In this document: positions 36,462-49,109 of the stretch, piece by piece
Layout of the letters: every line of letters begins with the position of its first letter
How positions within the stretch are numbered: the stretch's first letter is position 1
From: Lumnitzera littorea
Taxonomy: Eukaryota > Streptophyta > Magnoliopsida > Myrtales > Combretaceae
DNA: 64,000 nucleotides
Direction: 5' to 3'
Assembly (NCBI GenBank): GCA_024138015.1
Contig: JAMXBB010000010.1
Span: 7,900,839-7,964,838, forward strand
Notes under the pieces: model-generated
Database searches by the model: none
What the model saw: the letters and a program-made list of their open reading frames with translations, nothing else
Told to the model about the DNA's origin: nothing
Made by a program: the position numbers and the translations under genes

Positions 36462-39400
36462 ATGATCTCATCAAGTACTTCCACTTTCCGGGTACTGCAC
36501 AAAGTCCCATTCCAGAATTTTTGGTTTTTTTTCTTTTTTAAACTCATCAAATGTTGCATTTTAACACTACCCAGAAAGAAAATTTGGTTTCGACCATTTA
36601 AATCACACGAAGTTTTATTCGTTTACCTTGAAAGCGCAGAAATTTAATTTCTCTTCTCTTTTTTTTGTCCTCCGTACAGAATGATTCAGGCATTTTGGGG
36701 ACATGTAAAGCTAGGATTTTTGTTAATAACCACAAGAAACAAACTTCATGGGGATTAAGAATCGTTGCTATGGATTCAAACAATAATGGGAAAGCAACAA
36801 GCGGAATTAGCAGTAGTAGTAGTGTGGCAACCGGAAATGGTACGATGAAGAAGAAGTCCGAAGTGGTGTCGGCTGGTGCTGATAGTAAAACCACCACCGT
36901 TGGTGGTGGTGTCGGTGACGTGTACGGTGAAGATACTGCGACTGTGGATCAGCTTGTAACTCCTTGGTCCGTCTCTGTTGCTAGGTGAGAAATTTTAGAT
37001 CTTTGTGACTGTTTTAGTTTCATCCTTTTTGCGTTGAATTTATTTAGGTTTATATTGAAAATACATGGAATAATTATTATCTTATCTATAATAATATTAA
37101 AGTGAATATATTAATTACCAAAATAATCCTGTAAATTATTTGAAAAACATATTTTTGTAAAATGCTTGGTAAGGAATGGCTGGACCGTGAAACATTTGAT
37201 ATTGGAAATTGTAAATTTGTACGAGGGACTAGTTAGCATGAGTTATTTGTATGATCCGACGTACCATCTAGTCCATAATCTAACTGTTCAAATGATCATG
37301 TGAGTTATATTTACTGGTTACATCGTGAGTTGTATCGGTTCCGTCAAATAAGTAGACGGAGCCGTAGAATTTTCCGAGTGTGTTAGTTTTGTATCATGTT
37401 TTGTAGGACTTGTCGTGTCAATTTTTGGATTTTGTATTATGATGGATTTTCGAGATGTATAGCATGGAAATGAATTTTCGTGTTTTGCCAGGAGTTCGCG
37501 TTTACTTTTTACATGTATTGATTTTATTCTAGAATTTCAATAAAAGGAAATTTTGCATGTTTTTCATCACCGGCTATAACCCAATGAAAGAGAAAGAAAA
37601 AGTGCAGAAAAATTGAAAAGTTTCTTTATCTAATTTATAGAAAAGCGAAAATGTTTTTTCATTTAGCTTATTAACTATCAGGTATCCATTAATATTTATC
37701 TTATTACTATCATAATTTAATTTGGAATATGAAATCCCCCTTGGGTTTCGATGATAACAATGCTGGTCAGATTCAGGTTCTGTAGGTTGATTGTTAGTTT
37801 ATGGTTGGGGCGTCCGTTTGTTCCCCAGTTGCATTTATTGTCGTTTTCTTCCTATCTCTATTTTTAGTTGGATGTTGGCTTTGACATTTTGGCGCTTCAA
37901 GTGCTCCACGTTTTCAATTTTCTTTTTAAATAATAATTTACATTACATTTTGACTGTTTGGATTTTTTTATGGTCCTATCTATATTTTTTACAGAACTGG
38001 TCTCGTAAAACACATAGATGAACCACAGAACTTCTCCGCGATTGTTTTTAGATTTTTATACTTTAAAAGGGGACGAATGTTATATAATAGGAGTATATAT
38101 GTACTATTGTAAAAACTGGGTGTAAATATTATGTCGATTGTTTTTAGATTTTTATACTTTAAAAGGGGACAAATGTTATATAATAGGAGTATATATGTAC
38201 GATTGTAAAAACTGGGTGTAAATATTATGTCCTGAGTTGCTAGAGGGGTCGATGTAATTCGTCCCCCTTCTTGGCATCTATGTAGTTTATGATGGATGGA
38301 CATGTGGAGGGCCCGCGAGGAGAATTGAACCCGTTCGTGAAGTTTTACATGTCTTTTTGTGTTTTATGAGTGATGTCAGATTTTTTCATTAATATAAAAG
38401 GGGAAGAGTAAAAACCTCTTTGTACAGAAGCACTACTGGAGACCTAGGATATCTATGTAGATTCCATGACAGAAGTAAAAAGATATCTAGATCAATAAAT
38501 TGGCAAGTAAACGCTCGAGGTGCTAAAGATTTTACAAAAACACCCAAAATAACTCTTCTGACTGAAGAATCTGCTATGGTGAGATGAGATTCCAGTCTCC
38601 TTTCGTTCCTTTCCCTCTTAAGATAAGTAGACTGCAACTGAGACAGCTTTCCTCCAACATACTCAAGGTGCTGATTTTAATTCTCTATGGCTTCAACTGA
38701 CGAATTGGCTTTTGTAAAATTAACGGTAGACAGCCAAGAGCTTCACCAATTCTCCCCCAGATAGCTGCTGCATGCTCAAGAAATAAGTGTGAGTGTGATT
38801 CCACTTCAGAGCTACATAAGAAACACCTGTCAAGTGTAATTACTCCCCATCTCATCGGTTTTTCATAGTGTAAAGCCCATCTTGGTCTGCCAACCACGAA
38901 CTAAGGCATGCCTGGGTGTACTCCCTTTGTGCCAGGAAACAGGAGGGTTTCACTGTCTCATAACCGAATATGCTGCTTGAATGCTTGAATTCCTAGTGGC
39001 ACTCCTTCCATTTGAGTCTATCCCCGTCTCGAGCTCTAGGGATAAGTGTGCCATCAACTTCCTCTCAGATATCATCCCAAATTCTTCCAACAGGCCATTC
39101 CCAACTATTGCCTCTAAGAATGGAACATAGTTGAGCTTCTTTTGGCCAACCTAAGTTGTAAATATCGCACTGTCCAATCCACTTGATCAAAGGACCCCTA
39201 GGGTGCCAATCATCATACCACAAAAAAAAGTTAAGGCAATCCCCTATATCCCACTTCAATGGTGGCAATGCCAAAGCCCTTGACGGACGAATCTTTCTCC
39301 ACGACCATGAGGTTTGGTCAAGCACATTAACAACCCACAAGTTCCTACACTTCAAGATCTCAGATTTTACCCAACTAGGCTGAAGGGATTCCTTCACATC

Positions 39401-42400
39401 CATACACAAATGCCATATATTCTTTAGTTGTGCAACCATAGTTTCTTTTTGTTTAAATCATAGATTCAGGCTTTGTATAATAATGTAGACCAATGAAACC
39501 CATATTAAAAAGATAGTTCTGTTTTGATTTAGGACAATTAAAGTATTAGGCATCGTGATTGCATCCTTAATAGCAATAAGGGGGTTCTTTGATTGCTGCG
39601 ACTCAAGACCTCTTATTGGTCAACCCAATGGATAACTGTCTTGGAAGCATTCACTAGGAAATCATCTGTCATGCATGATTGATCTATTATAGGCCATGAG
39701 AATGAATAGCATTGTTGCCAATAAAGTATTTTCAGAAAATGTTTCAATTGTGCCAAAGATGAGACTTGCATTGCCAAGTAAGACAGGCTTTTACATGAGT
39801 TGGTTGGTGTATCATTTTAAAACAGTATCAAAGTGGAATGTTCTGAGTTCAAGTTTCTGCTATAGTCATTTAACTCTTTGGTAAGCTTTCAATTTGATCA
39901 TTGATCCAAATATGGGAACACCGTTGTCTTATATATGTAAAGTTACAGATTAAAGAGCATTTAAACTCATCTAATTTAAGGGATATAAAGTTTACAAGTG
40001 GCAAGACGATACTGTGTGCAGCAATGAAAATGTGGAGGCAGACAAGCAACATGATATCACAGAAAACAGATTTGGTCTCTTACGTGTTCATTAATCCTGG
40101 GAAAGGATATGATAAAGTATATGGGGAGTTTTACAACTGAAAAAAAAGGATACATATACATTTAAGCTCTTTAAGACGTAGGATGAGATGACAAGTTTAT
40201 AGGATGCATGGAGGATGACATATACTTTTATGATGTGGAACTGCTCTAAGACCTAGCTTAGATATTTTATCTTTTAATAAGGGAGGAGCTGCAACATGCA
40301 GTTGTGTATATGGTATATGTTTTATGTAGATGATATATATTGGTTGCTAAGGGCAAAGGAAAGGGTTGCAAAGATGAATGATACAAGAAGTTTCTTAAAT
40401 TGTGTGATACAAGATCAATTACAATAGGCTAAAAAGGTTCCAGGTGAGGTTAGTTGTTATAATTGATGATGTTAAGACTTTCATATTCAAATGCAGAAAT
40501 CTAGATTTACGATTTACTTCTAATCAATGTCTGACTGTACCTAGTGACGTGTTTCAGCAAGATTTCTTATCCATAAAAAGATCCTGATAGAAATACTATG
40601 TTTATGTTTCAACTTATAGTTGCATCATATGCCTGAGCTTCATTTATAATATTGTCATTTTTATGTGCTGTTATGTTCCTTCTTATCTTTTCCAGTGGTT
40701 ATAATCTACTACGAAATCCACATCACAATAAAGCGCTCGCCTTCTCCGAGAAAGAGAGAGATGCACACTACTTACGTGGTCTTCTTCCCCCAATAGTAGT
40801 TTCTCAAGAGCTTCAGGTAATTTAAACATCCTGCTTCTTGAAACATCAAATTTGTTAGATTATTTACCAATACTTATATCTACATGGAAAATGAGTTTAG
40901 CTTTTCATCTCTACAGGTGAAGAAAATAATGCACAGTCTACGCCAATATCAAGTTCCATTGCAGAAGTACATGGCCATGATGGATCTTCAGGCAAGCTTA
41001 TGTTGCTCTTTTTTTTTTTCTTATAGATCTCTAGCTTTTGGAGTCAAGACAATATGACTACCCCTTGCTTTTATTAAGAGTTTTCCATGTACTTGGTAGA
41101 TGTATATAGGATGGTTGACTACTTTGGCAGTTGAAAGTTTGTCAGAAATAATATTTCTTCTTCAATATGTGTTGCTCCTGTTCCTAGCAGTGTATCTAGG
41201 ACAGTTGCTTAGTTCTAGGATTAGAGAATTGTGATTCTCTGCTGCTCATGGTGCCAACATTATCAATGATCCTATTTTAGCATATATGACCAATCTTGGG
41301 ATGCGCTGTCTTTTCAGGAGACAAATGAAAAGCTGTTCTACAGACTTCTCATTGACCATGTGGAGGAGCTTCTGCCAGTAGTATACACTCCAACTGTAGG
41401 TGAAGCATGCCAAAAGTACGGCAGCATCTTTAGACGTCCTCAAGGTCTCTTCATTAGCTTAAAAGAAAAGTACGTTTAGTTTCTTACATTCCTTTTTCTT
41501 CTCTGTTTTCTTTCACTTGAAAATTTCCTGAAACTCATACTAAGTCTTTCTACCAGGGGTAAAATTCTTGAGGTGCTGAAAAACTGGCCTGAGAGGAGAA
41601 TTCAAGTTATTGTTGTGACAGATGGTGAGCGTATCTTAGGCCTTGGAGACCTTGGCTGTCAGGTATTATGTTCAGGACATATTATTCATTATAATATTCT
41701 TTGGTCTATCCATATAGTAATGGCTGATGAACACTCCTAGGGGATGGGGATACCGGTGGGGAAGCTCTCTCTATATACAGCTCTGGGAGGAGTTCGTCCT
41801 TCATCAGTGAGTACTTCATGATCACTGTTTTTCTGAGTCGGTTATTCCGCCACATAATTGTTAAAACCGGTGGAACTTGTATATCTCTCTGATTCATTTA
41901 TGTCCTAACTAATGTTAGGATGCTTCTGTCATAAGCTTTCTGCGAAATGTCCATCCTTCTGGGATCAGATTTACCTATCTTAGGAAGATGTCGAGCGTTT
42001 ACATGAAGTGCCATCTTGTTGTGCTTATTCGATACTTGCACATGTGATGATAATTATGCAATGTAGTCTTTCATATATAATTCCAATGGCTCCTTGCCAT
42101 TTTTTCATTCTTGAAAATTTTGCAATCAATCTTTCAATGTTTAGCTGCAAATTTAATGTGTATTCTTTTCCATCTCTAGTGCTTGCCAGTGACAATAGAT
42201 GTGGGCACTAACAATGAACAACTTTTAGAGGATGAGTTTTACATTGGGCTGCGGCAGAGGAGGGCAACAGGAGAGGTTCTAATTTTTTTCTCCAACTTAT
42301 AAGATCATTCTGCTTCATTTATGGATGAAATTTGTATAATTTTGTGTTATATCTTTTTGTTCTAGGAGTATGCTGAATTTATGCATGAATTCATGACAGC

Positions 42401-45241
42401 TGTTAAGCGGATTTACGGGGAGAAAGTTCTCATCCAGGTTTGCTTTGTCTCTAGAGCTGCTGTAATTTCTTTTCTTCGTGCATATGAATAGGTTCTTTGA
42501 ATTGTTAAATAAAAACATCATGCAGTTTGAAGACTTCGCTAATCACAATGCATTTGAGCTGCTTGCAAAGTATGGCCCATCCCATCTTGTCTTCAATGAT
42601 GATATTCAGGTGAATCCTGAGGCCTTTCAAAGTGTTACGAGGCATCATATGAAAGCTCACTCTTTGTTACTTTGACCCAGGGAACAGCATCGGTAGTTCT
42701 TTCAGGGCTTATCTCAGCTTTGAAGTTCACTGGTGGATCCTTGGCTGATCATCGGTTTTTATTCCTTGGTGCTGGAGAGGTTGGTTCTTATCTTGTCTTG
42801 GATGTCCTCAACTTATTCACTCCAAGGCTCCAACTAGTATAGTAGTAAACTATGGATTATTGTAGGGCACCAAAAGTTCCAAACAAATCTTAAGTGTTGG
42901 TTGACTTGCATGTGGCATGTGATTGTATTGTGTTTAATTTATGCCATGTGTAAGCTAACCAGCAGATATGATGTGTTGGATTTATGTACATTTTTCTTAA
43001 GGGGCACCTTTAAGGCACTTGCTAAAAGAATGCATATAAATTTCAAGATCTTTTGTTTGATAATAGCTCAAATATATTTGTCTCTCCTTTTATTCTTGTT
43101 ACGTGGGATAGAGCTCAATCAATCGACTGGAATTGCAGGCTGGCACTGGAATTGCGGAGCTCATTGCCCTTGAGATATCAAAACAGGTTCTATAGTGCAA
43201 GAGCTGATTATATTTGCATCCTTCTGTGATATTTGATCATCTTTTTGCCCCCTAATACTTTCTGGACATGATGATCTTAGTGACTTACCTGGTATGCAGA
43301 CAAATGTACCCTTGGAAGAGGCCCGTAAGAACATTTGGCTCAAGGACTCTAAGGTAGTGAAAGTTGATGCTTTACTGGCATGTAAAATATGATCGTTTGC
43401 AGTTTTAGATGATCGACAATCTCCTGTGCATGGGTTCTTTTCCAGGGACTGATTGTTAGATCGCGTAAGGAGTCACTCCAACAATTCAAGATGCCATGGG
43501 CTCATGAACATGCACATATTCAGCAACTTGTGGATACTGTAAAGGTGCTATCTATCTTACCCACTCATGCCGTTGTACTTACTAGCTGTAATTTCCCAAC
43601 ACTTGTATGCATCTTGTAGAACTTTCTTTCCTTGATGTCTCTTGTGGCTTACCGTTTGCTTATCTCAGACAATTAAGCCAACTGTGTTGATCGGAACATC
43701 TGGGGTCGGGAGGACATTTACCAAGGATGTTATTGAGGCCATGGCTACTTTAAATGAGGTATCAATTTATTTATTTCTCTTTTGGACAATCTTTAATATC
43801 CAGGAAAGAAGCTATTGAATTAGCTATTTCTTTGCAGAAACCCATTATCCTTGCCCTCTCAAATCCAACTTCACAGTCTGAATGTACAGCAGAAGAAGCT
43901 TATACATGGAGTCAGGTAAAGATCAACTTGCAAGTTTTATCTTATTTACCTTTGGAGCTCTTTCAATCCTTATTCTTCCTTGTCTGACATTTCATCCAAG
44001 AAGAAAAAAAAAAAGAAAGAAAAAAAATCTCTTTCTTCCTTTTAACAAAATGAAAAATTTTTTCCTCTTGTTCTATCAATCTGTCTGCATGTGTTTTAAC
44101 ATTTTCTGCTACATCCTGTTACTCCCTCCAATCCTACCAGCCTATTTGCATGGCTCTGGGCACATCAGCACAGGCACTGACCTATTCATATCTGTATCCT
44201 AAACACAGTATTCTGATCACTTTCATTTACTTTCAGGGTCGTGCCATATTTGCCAGTGGAAGCCCATTTGGACCGGTTCAATACAATGGGAGAACCCTTG
44301 TGCCTGGCCAGGTTGTAACTTATACACAATCCTCAAAGGCAGATCCTTGAAGATGGGTTAATGCAGACTAATTTTTATGCTATTTTTCTCTATTCCAGGC
44401 AAACAATGCATATATTTTCCCTGGATTTGGTCTTGGTTTAATTATGTCTGGTGCAATTCGTGTTCATGATGATATGCTTTTGGCAGCAGGTAAGTGCCCC
44501 AGTTTTTGGACTAGGGAAGCAAACCATAAACCAAATCCAAACTAAACCATTTAAAAAAGAAAACATACTTTTGGTATGATTTTGTTCAGGTTACAGTTTG
44601 GTTTGAATCTGTATTTAATTTCAATGGACAAGTTGGTTTTGGTTTGGTCTGAAAACTAAACTGAATCAAACTGAATCATACTGGTTCAGGCTGTTTAGAA
44701 AGTTAATTGAATTGCAAATCTGCTTAATCTATATTCCAAACCCATCCATTGCATAAAAACCAAATTTTTGGTTTAGTTTAGAGTTTGGTTTGGTTTGATT
44801 CAATTAGTTTATTTGGTCTACCTATCCATTGTAGAAATCAACAGTTTAATTGTCATACCGCTCTTCTCTAACTATCTCGTTTTCCTTTTATTTATTTATA
44901 TTTTTTGTTTTTTTCTTTTCGCTAGCTGAGGCATTAGCTGCCCAAGTGACTCAGGAGGACTTTGACAAGGGACTCATATATCCTCCTTTTGCAAACATCA
45001 GAAAGATTTCAGCCCACATTGCTGCAGATGTTGCTGCTAAAGCTTATGAGCTAGGTTGGTACTAACATTTCTATTCATCTTTCTCTGAGAGATATGCATT
45101 CATCTAGCACTTGCATTCTCTTATATTTATCTTCAACAACGTGGCTTTGTAGGTTTGGCTACTTGTCTCCCACAGCCTCAAGATCTTGTGAAGTATGCAG
45201 AGAGCTGTATGTACAGCCCTGCATATCGGAGCTATCGATGA
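36462..45241 (+). CDS. NADP-dependent malic enzyme, probable plastid isoform (NADP-ME4-like), 20 exons
   Basis: Enzyme: (S)-malate + NADP+ to pyruvate + CO2 + NADPH. Seen: exons 36462-36491, 36680-36984, 40696-40816, 40917-40991, 41318-41469, 41557-41662, 41741-41806, 42180-42275, 42366-42437, 42526-42609, 42681-42779, 43139-43186, 43300-43353, 43446-43544, 43669-43758, 43838-43915, 44237-44311, 44399-44489, 44926-45054, 45153-45241. They join in frame to 652 residues (family ~580-650). Motifs in order: PVVYTPTVGEACQKYG, catalytic-domain DGERILGLGDLGCQGMG, FEDFANHNAF (metal site), VFNDDIQGT, dinucleotide fold FLGAGEAGTG, LIGTSGVGRTFT, SNPTSQSECTAEEAYTW, and C-terminus MYSPAYRSYR. The first ~110 residues are Ser/Thr/Lys-rich with few acids, like a chloroplast transit peptide. 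An in-frame ATG at 36770 could start a shorter form. Oddities: intron 4 uses a GC donor, intron 2 is 3.7 kb with a LINE in it, and residue K replaces the usual V in WLVDSKG. No breaks were seen. Confidence 0.93.
38040..38231. repeat. Two-copy 96-bp tandem duplication in malic enzyme intron 2
   Basis: 38040-38135 and 38136-38231 (gattgtttttag...tattatgtc) are adjacent 96-base copies that differ at two positions I can see (ggacgaatg/ggacaaatg and gtactattg/gtacgattg). The high identity implies a fairly recent duplication. Confidence 0.85.
38390..39440 (-). mobile_element. LINE ORF2 3'-end fragment, antisense in malic enzyme intron 2
   Basis: Minus-strand frames read, from high to low coordinate: SWSWRKIRPSRALALPPLKW, FFLWYDDWHPRGPLIKW and GNSWEWPVGRIWDDI (39439-39065), then GVITLDRCFLCSSEVESHSHLFLEH (about 38840-38760). 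These are the region after the RT and the zinc-binding zf-RVT motif (CxxC...HxxxxH) of plant LINE ORF2. Frame breaks between 39060 and 38900 and the lack of RT and endonuclease domains show a 5'-truncated dead copy. It lies opposite to the host gene and inside an intron, so it should be spliced out. Confidence 0.75.
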
Positions 45242-46480
45242 AGTGAACTGGAGGTTTTGTTGTTACTTTGTCGATCTGAAGCAGAATGTTCATCAATTTT
45301 TTTTACTAGACATCCATAATTCAAGACCTGTACACTTGTCCTAGCTATAATCTGTTAGCTGATACGTAATTGTGCAAGTACTAAAGTTAAAGAATAAAAG
45401 GAATAAGATTTATGGTGGTAGTGACATGTAGTAGGGCTGATAATGTCCAACATGACATGACACGATAATTCAAACACGACTATTGATATAAAACACAGAA
45501 CTAAGACACCACATGATAGGAAAAAAAACATTTATCGTGTGAATGATAATGTAAACTAATTATTTGTTATTTCTATTCAATTTATGTATTCATATCATTG
45601 ATATGAGTTTGGCATGAAATAAGACAAATTCGATCTACCAACACAAATTGCCACCTATGGTCTAAAGTGTTTATCTCACATAAGTTTTAATGTAATCCTG
45701 AAGCTACACAAAGCTTAGCAACTTGTAGGATGTGCTGCATACACTTGAGAGAAGTCCTTTCTTTAATTGTTTTATTTTGTTATAGATACACATGCACACA
45801 TATACACACACAAACTATAGTGCATATTCTTTGCAAGAAGTTTTCTTTTAGACAAGTGCACAGCTTTTATTTTCAACCTAAGCATGTTTGGAAGAGTAAT
45901 TGGAAATTATATCTTTTTATTAGTAATACTTTAGGTAGTTTATTCAGTAAGAGTTTCTTGTTTAATTTCTAAAGAGCCAGATGATTATCATGATATTCTC
46001 AGCTATCCAAGTGGTTAAGTTAATCTAATTTCAGCAGTAAATACTAGATAATGACTCTAGAAAGAAGGAAAAGAATTACTAGTGCAACATAGATAATATA
46101 TAAAATTCATAAAAAGGTGATCTTTTTCTTTTCTTTTAGTATCTTTACAGCAAGTGCTGCAGGCATCTATTAGCATTTTCACATATATAAGAACCTTCAT
46201 GCCTGGATTTTATGAGTCATGCAGCATTGCTAAGCAAAATGATTGTGTGTCGATTGAGCTGGGTCCCATGGCAAGGAAGGTATGAGTCTTTATGTTTGTG
46301 ATGGTAATCCTCCATATCTTTTGCGAAAGCTTCTTTTGGCTGATTTAGACTTTAGGCCCCCTGAGGTTGTTGATGTTGGATGATGTTGTAAGCTTTCCAA
46401 TTAATTAATTAATGTTTTCTTGCCCCAACTTTTTTTTTATTAAAAAAAAAAGAGAAAATGATAGTGTGGTTTATATCCTG
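45242..46480 (+). other. 3' UTR of malic enzyme gene and spacer
   Basis: A canonical AATAAA at 45393-45398, about 150 bases after the stop, is the likely poly(A) signal. Downstream, 45430-45500 contains repeats of the type acatgacatgacacga. From 46140 to 46300 a short plus-strand frame (FMPGFYESC...) matches nothing I recognise. Confidence 0.45.
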
Positions 46481-46964
46481 ACTGCAAGGTGCTGGTACAG
46501 TAGCTTAGCGAGGTCACTTGCTTGGTAGAGGAAGTTATACTGAGTAGAATTTGGTGAGGGAGCAACATACCATGGTGTGCTATAACTTAGAAGTTGTAGA
46601 ATTCAAAATTCAAAAGCCTGAGAGTTGGAGAAGAGAGAAATGGAGTCTTTCCATAATAACTAAATGTGGCAGTTTGTGGAGATTTGAAAATGGCGCTTAG
46701 GTTTGGAGTGGGTGTATGAGAAAAAGGAGGCAAAAGAATGGAACAAGTAAAGGCTGGCTTAGCAACGAATCTTACTAACAAAGGAAAGGGTTAATGATGA
46801 TCAAATTTTCTCCCTTGTGGTAAGGCACACTTCTGTGTAGTTAATATTGGCCTTAGTAGCTCATGAGCACATGGAGTTAAAGCAAATGAATGTGAAGACG
46901 GCATTATTGCACAACCATAAGGGATCAGTTTAGCCTGAATGAGCACTTTATAGGGTCAAGCAAT

Positions 46965-47345
46965 CTAGTCTTTGAGGTAGTGGTATAAGCAATTGGACTC
47001 GTGCATGATTCGAATCAACTAGAGGAGATGTGTGTGAGTATGATTATTGTGTCTGTGCTTAAACCTTAACCAATGCCTATTGTCAAGTAATTAATATAAG
47101 AGCTCACTTCACATTTACAAGTTTAAGCTTTTAAATAAGATGGCCATAGTGCTAATTTTAATATTGTATCAAAGAGGTCTTTGGTTTGGATTTATGCAGC
47201 CATTTCATCCCGAATTAATTACTTAATGGGGTTACATAAAAAGTCTCATCTCACAAGCTGGGAGAGTATCAAGTAATGAATATACTAGCTCATCCTACAT
47301 CTACAAACTTAAGCTTTTAGGTAAAATGGTCGTGGTTTGAGTTTG
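46965..47345 (+). repeat. SINE-like and duplicated units inserted in the copia remnant
   Basis: gaggtagtggtataagcaat (about 46974) and tgattcgaatcaac (about 47010) resemble Pol III A and B boxes. Farther on, two related blocks, agctcacttcacatttacaa...aagcttttaaataagatggc (near 47100-47150) and agctcatcctacatctacaa...aagcttttaggtaaaatggt (near 47289-47330), are diverged duplicates. The whole segment separates copia RT blocks that should be closer together. Confidence 0.35.
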
Positions 47346-47970
47346 ATAGCTCTTTCAATAATGTTTTTTTTTTTTTTTTTGTTTTTTGGGTTGCTTTATG
47401 TCGATGGCATGCCAACTGTTGCAAGGAGTATTTATGAGGTCAATGAATTAGTGTTGTCAAGAAAATGATTAGGCATGAAGGATTCGAATGCGGACACGAA
47501 ATTTCTTGGGATGGAGACTTGCAGGTAACCAAAATCCAAGAAGCTATAGTAATTTGTGGGCAAGTAGGTTGAGGAGGGACTAAGAATAATTTAATGAGTT
47601 GTGTAAAACCGCTGACGAAATTTTTAACGAATCACTTCAGATAGTCTTATGCTCAGGGCTTAAGGTAAGAGTTCAAAACTGAAGACATTTGAATGTTCCA
47701 TATGATCGTGCTATACAATATCAAATGTATGCTATGGTTCGCACAGGACTGGATCTAGGCAGACTATTGGCCTAATGAGCAAGTATACGTCGTTCGCCAC
47801 TAGATAACATTATAACGCAATTAAGTGGATTTTGGTATTCTCGTGGTTAACATCAAGCTAGGGAAATGTGTTTGGCACATAACAAGATGTGGTGTCATTT
47901 GACGGGCATGTTGATGTTAGTAGATGGACTACATTTTTGTGTTCATTCTTGTAGGTGGACCATTTGTTCG

Positions 47971-49109
47971 GGGCTGGAATAAAACTTATTCGAGTATTTA
48001 AACTTTTATTTTTTTTTTATTTTAGTATCAAAACTTTAAACTCGTTTATTTCAGTATCTCAACTTTTTGAATGTAACAAATTAATTTTTTTGTTATAATA
48101 GTCATTATGACAAAATGATAAAATAATAATATAAGTATATTAAATTTCATTTATTTCCATTTTAGTGGCTAAACTTTATTTGTTTATTTTTTCATTTTGG
48201 TACTTTAACTTTTTAAAGTAAAACAAATAAGTATTTTTTTATAATAACTTTTACAAAAATATTATAAAAAATCAATAAAAGATAATGAATAATTACAATA
48301 AATTAAAAGAAAAAGAATAACAAAAAAATAGATTTGAGTCTTGAAATCTTATTTGATATGATTTTTGTAGATGATATTTAACTTTCACGAGCTTTTATAT
48401 ATCGTTATTATCATTATTTATCATTAACAACAGCAGCAACAGTAATAGCAATAATAATAATAATAATAATTTAAACAATTTTAAATGAATTAAAATGGAT
48501 ATAAATGTTTGATTTAGTTAATATAGACTAAGTAAGAATTAAGATATCGAGTTAGATCGATCAGTATGAATCCATAAGGGATTAATAAAAGATCAATTTT
48601 ATAAGCATGTACCTCTTTTTAATTCATTTTCATTTTTTTCTATTTGTTATTATTATGGTGGTTGTTGTTGTTGTTGTTCATATGTGCAAATATAATTCCA
48701 AGAGCAATAATAAATGTCACGATTTAATTGGAGATACAAAAGTTTGCAAAGGTTGGAATTGTTTGCAAAAATCATATGTGCAAATATTATTTCAAGAATC
48801 AGATCCATGCTCTTATTTTTTTTACAATAAATTATTGTTAACTGTTTTTTTTTTTTTGGATTTTTTTTATAATGTTTTTACAATAGTAATTGTAAAAAGT
48901 ATCGATTTATGCCACTTTAAAAGGTTGAAGTAACAAAATAAAAATAAAAGTTTTAAGTACTAAAATAGAAATAAAATAAAAGTTGATTACCATTTTATGA
49001 TAACGACCGTTATAACAGAGATATTAATTTATCCTATTTGAAAAATTAAGCACTAAAATGAAAAAAAATTAAAGTTTATGTATTAAAATGAAAAAATAGA
49101 AGTTATCCC
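47971..49109. mobile_element. 1.14-kb non-autonomous TIR element nested in copia
   Basis: The left end GGGCTGGAATAAAACTTATT and the inverse complement of the right end GGGATAACTTCTATTTTTTC share a GGG terminus. Their arms then align for ~120 bp (tttattttttttttattttagtatc versus tttaattttttttcattttagtgct; aaattaa..ttgttataat versus aaattaatatctctgttataa). The flanks begin ATTTG on both sides (47962-47966 and 49110-49114), a possible partial TSD. The insertion separates two RNase H pieces of the same copia pol. The core is AT-rich and non-coding. Mutator-like MITE is the best guess. Confidence 0.55.

Noticed and set aside
37791..38021. 76-codon plus-strand frame in malic enzyme intron 2
   Set aside because: Hydrophobic translation of T-rich intron sequence, with no similarity to known proteins and no splice context joining it to the gene.
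48607..48933. 108-codon plus-strand frame
   Set aside because: It lies inside the TIR element at 47971-49109, is mostly hydrophobic low-complexity, and has no domain similarity.
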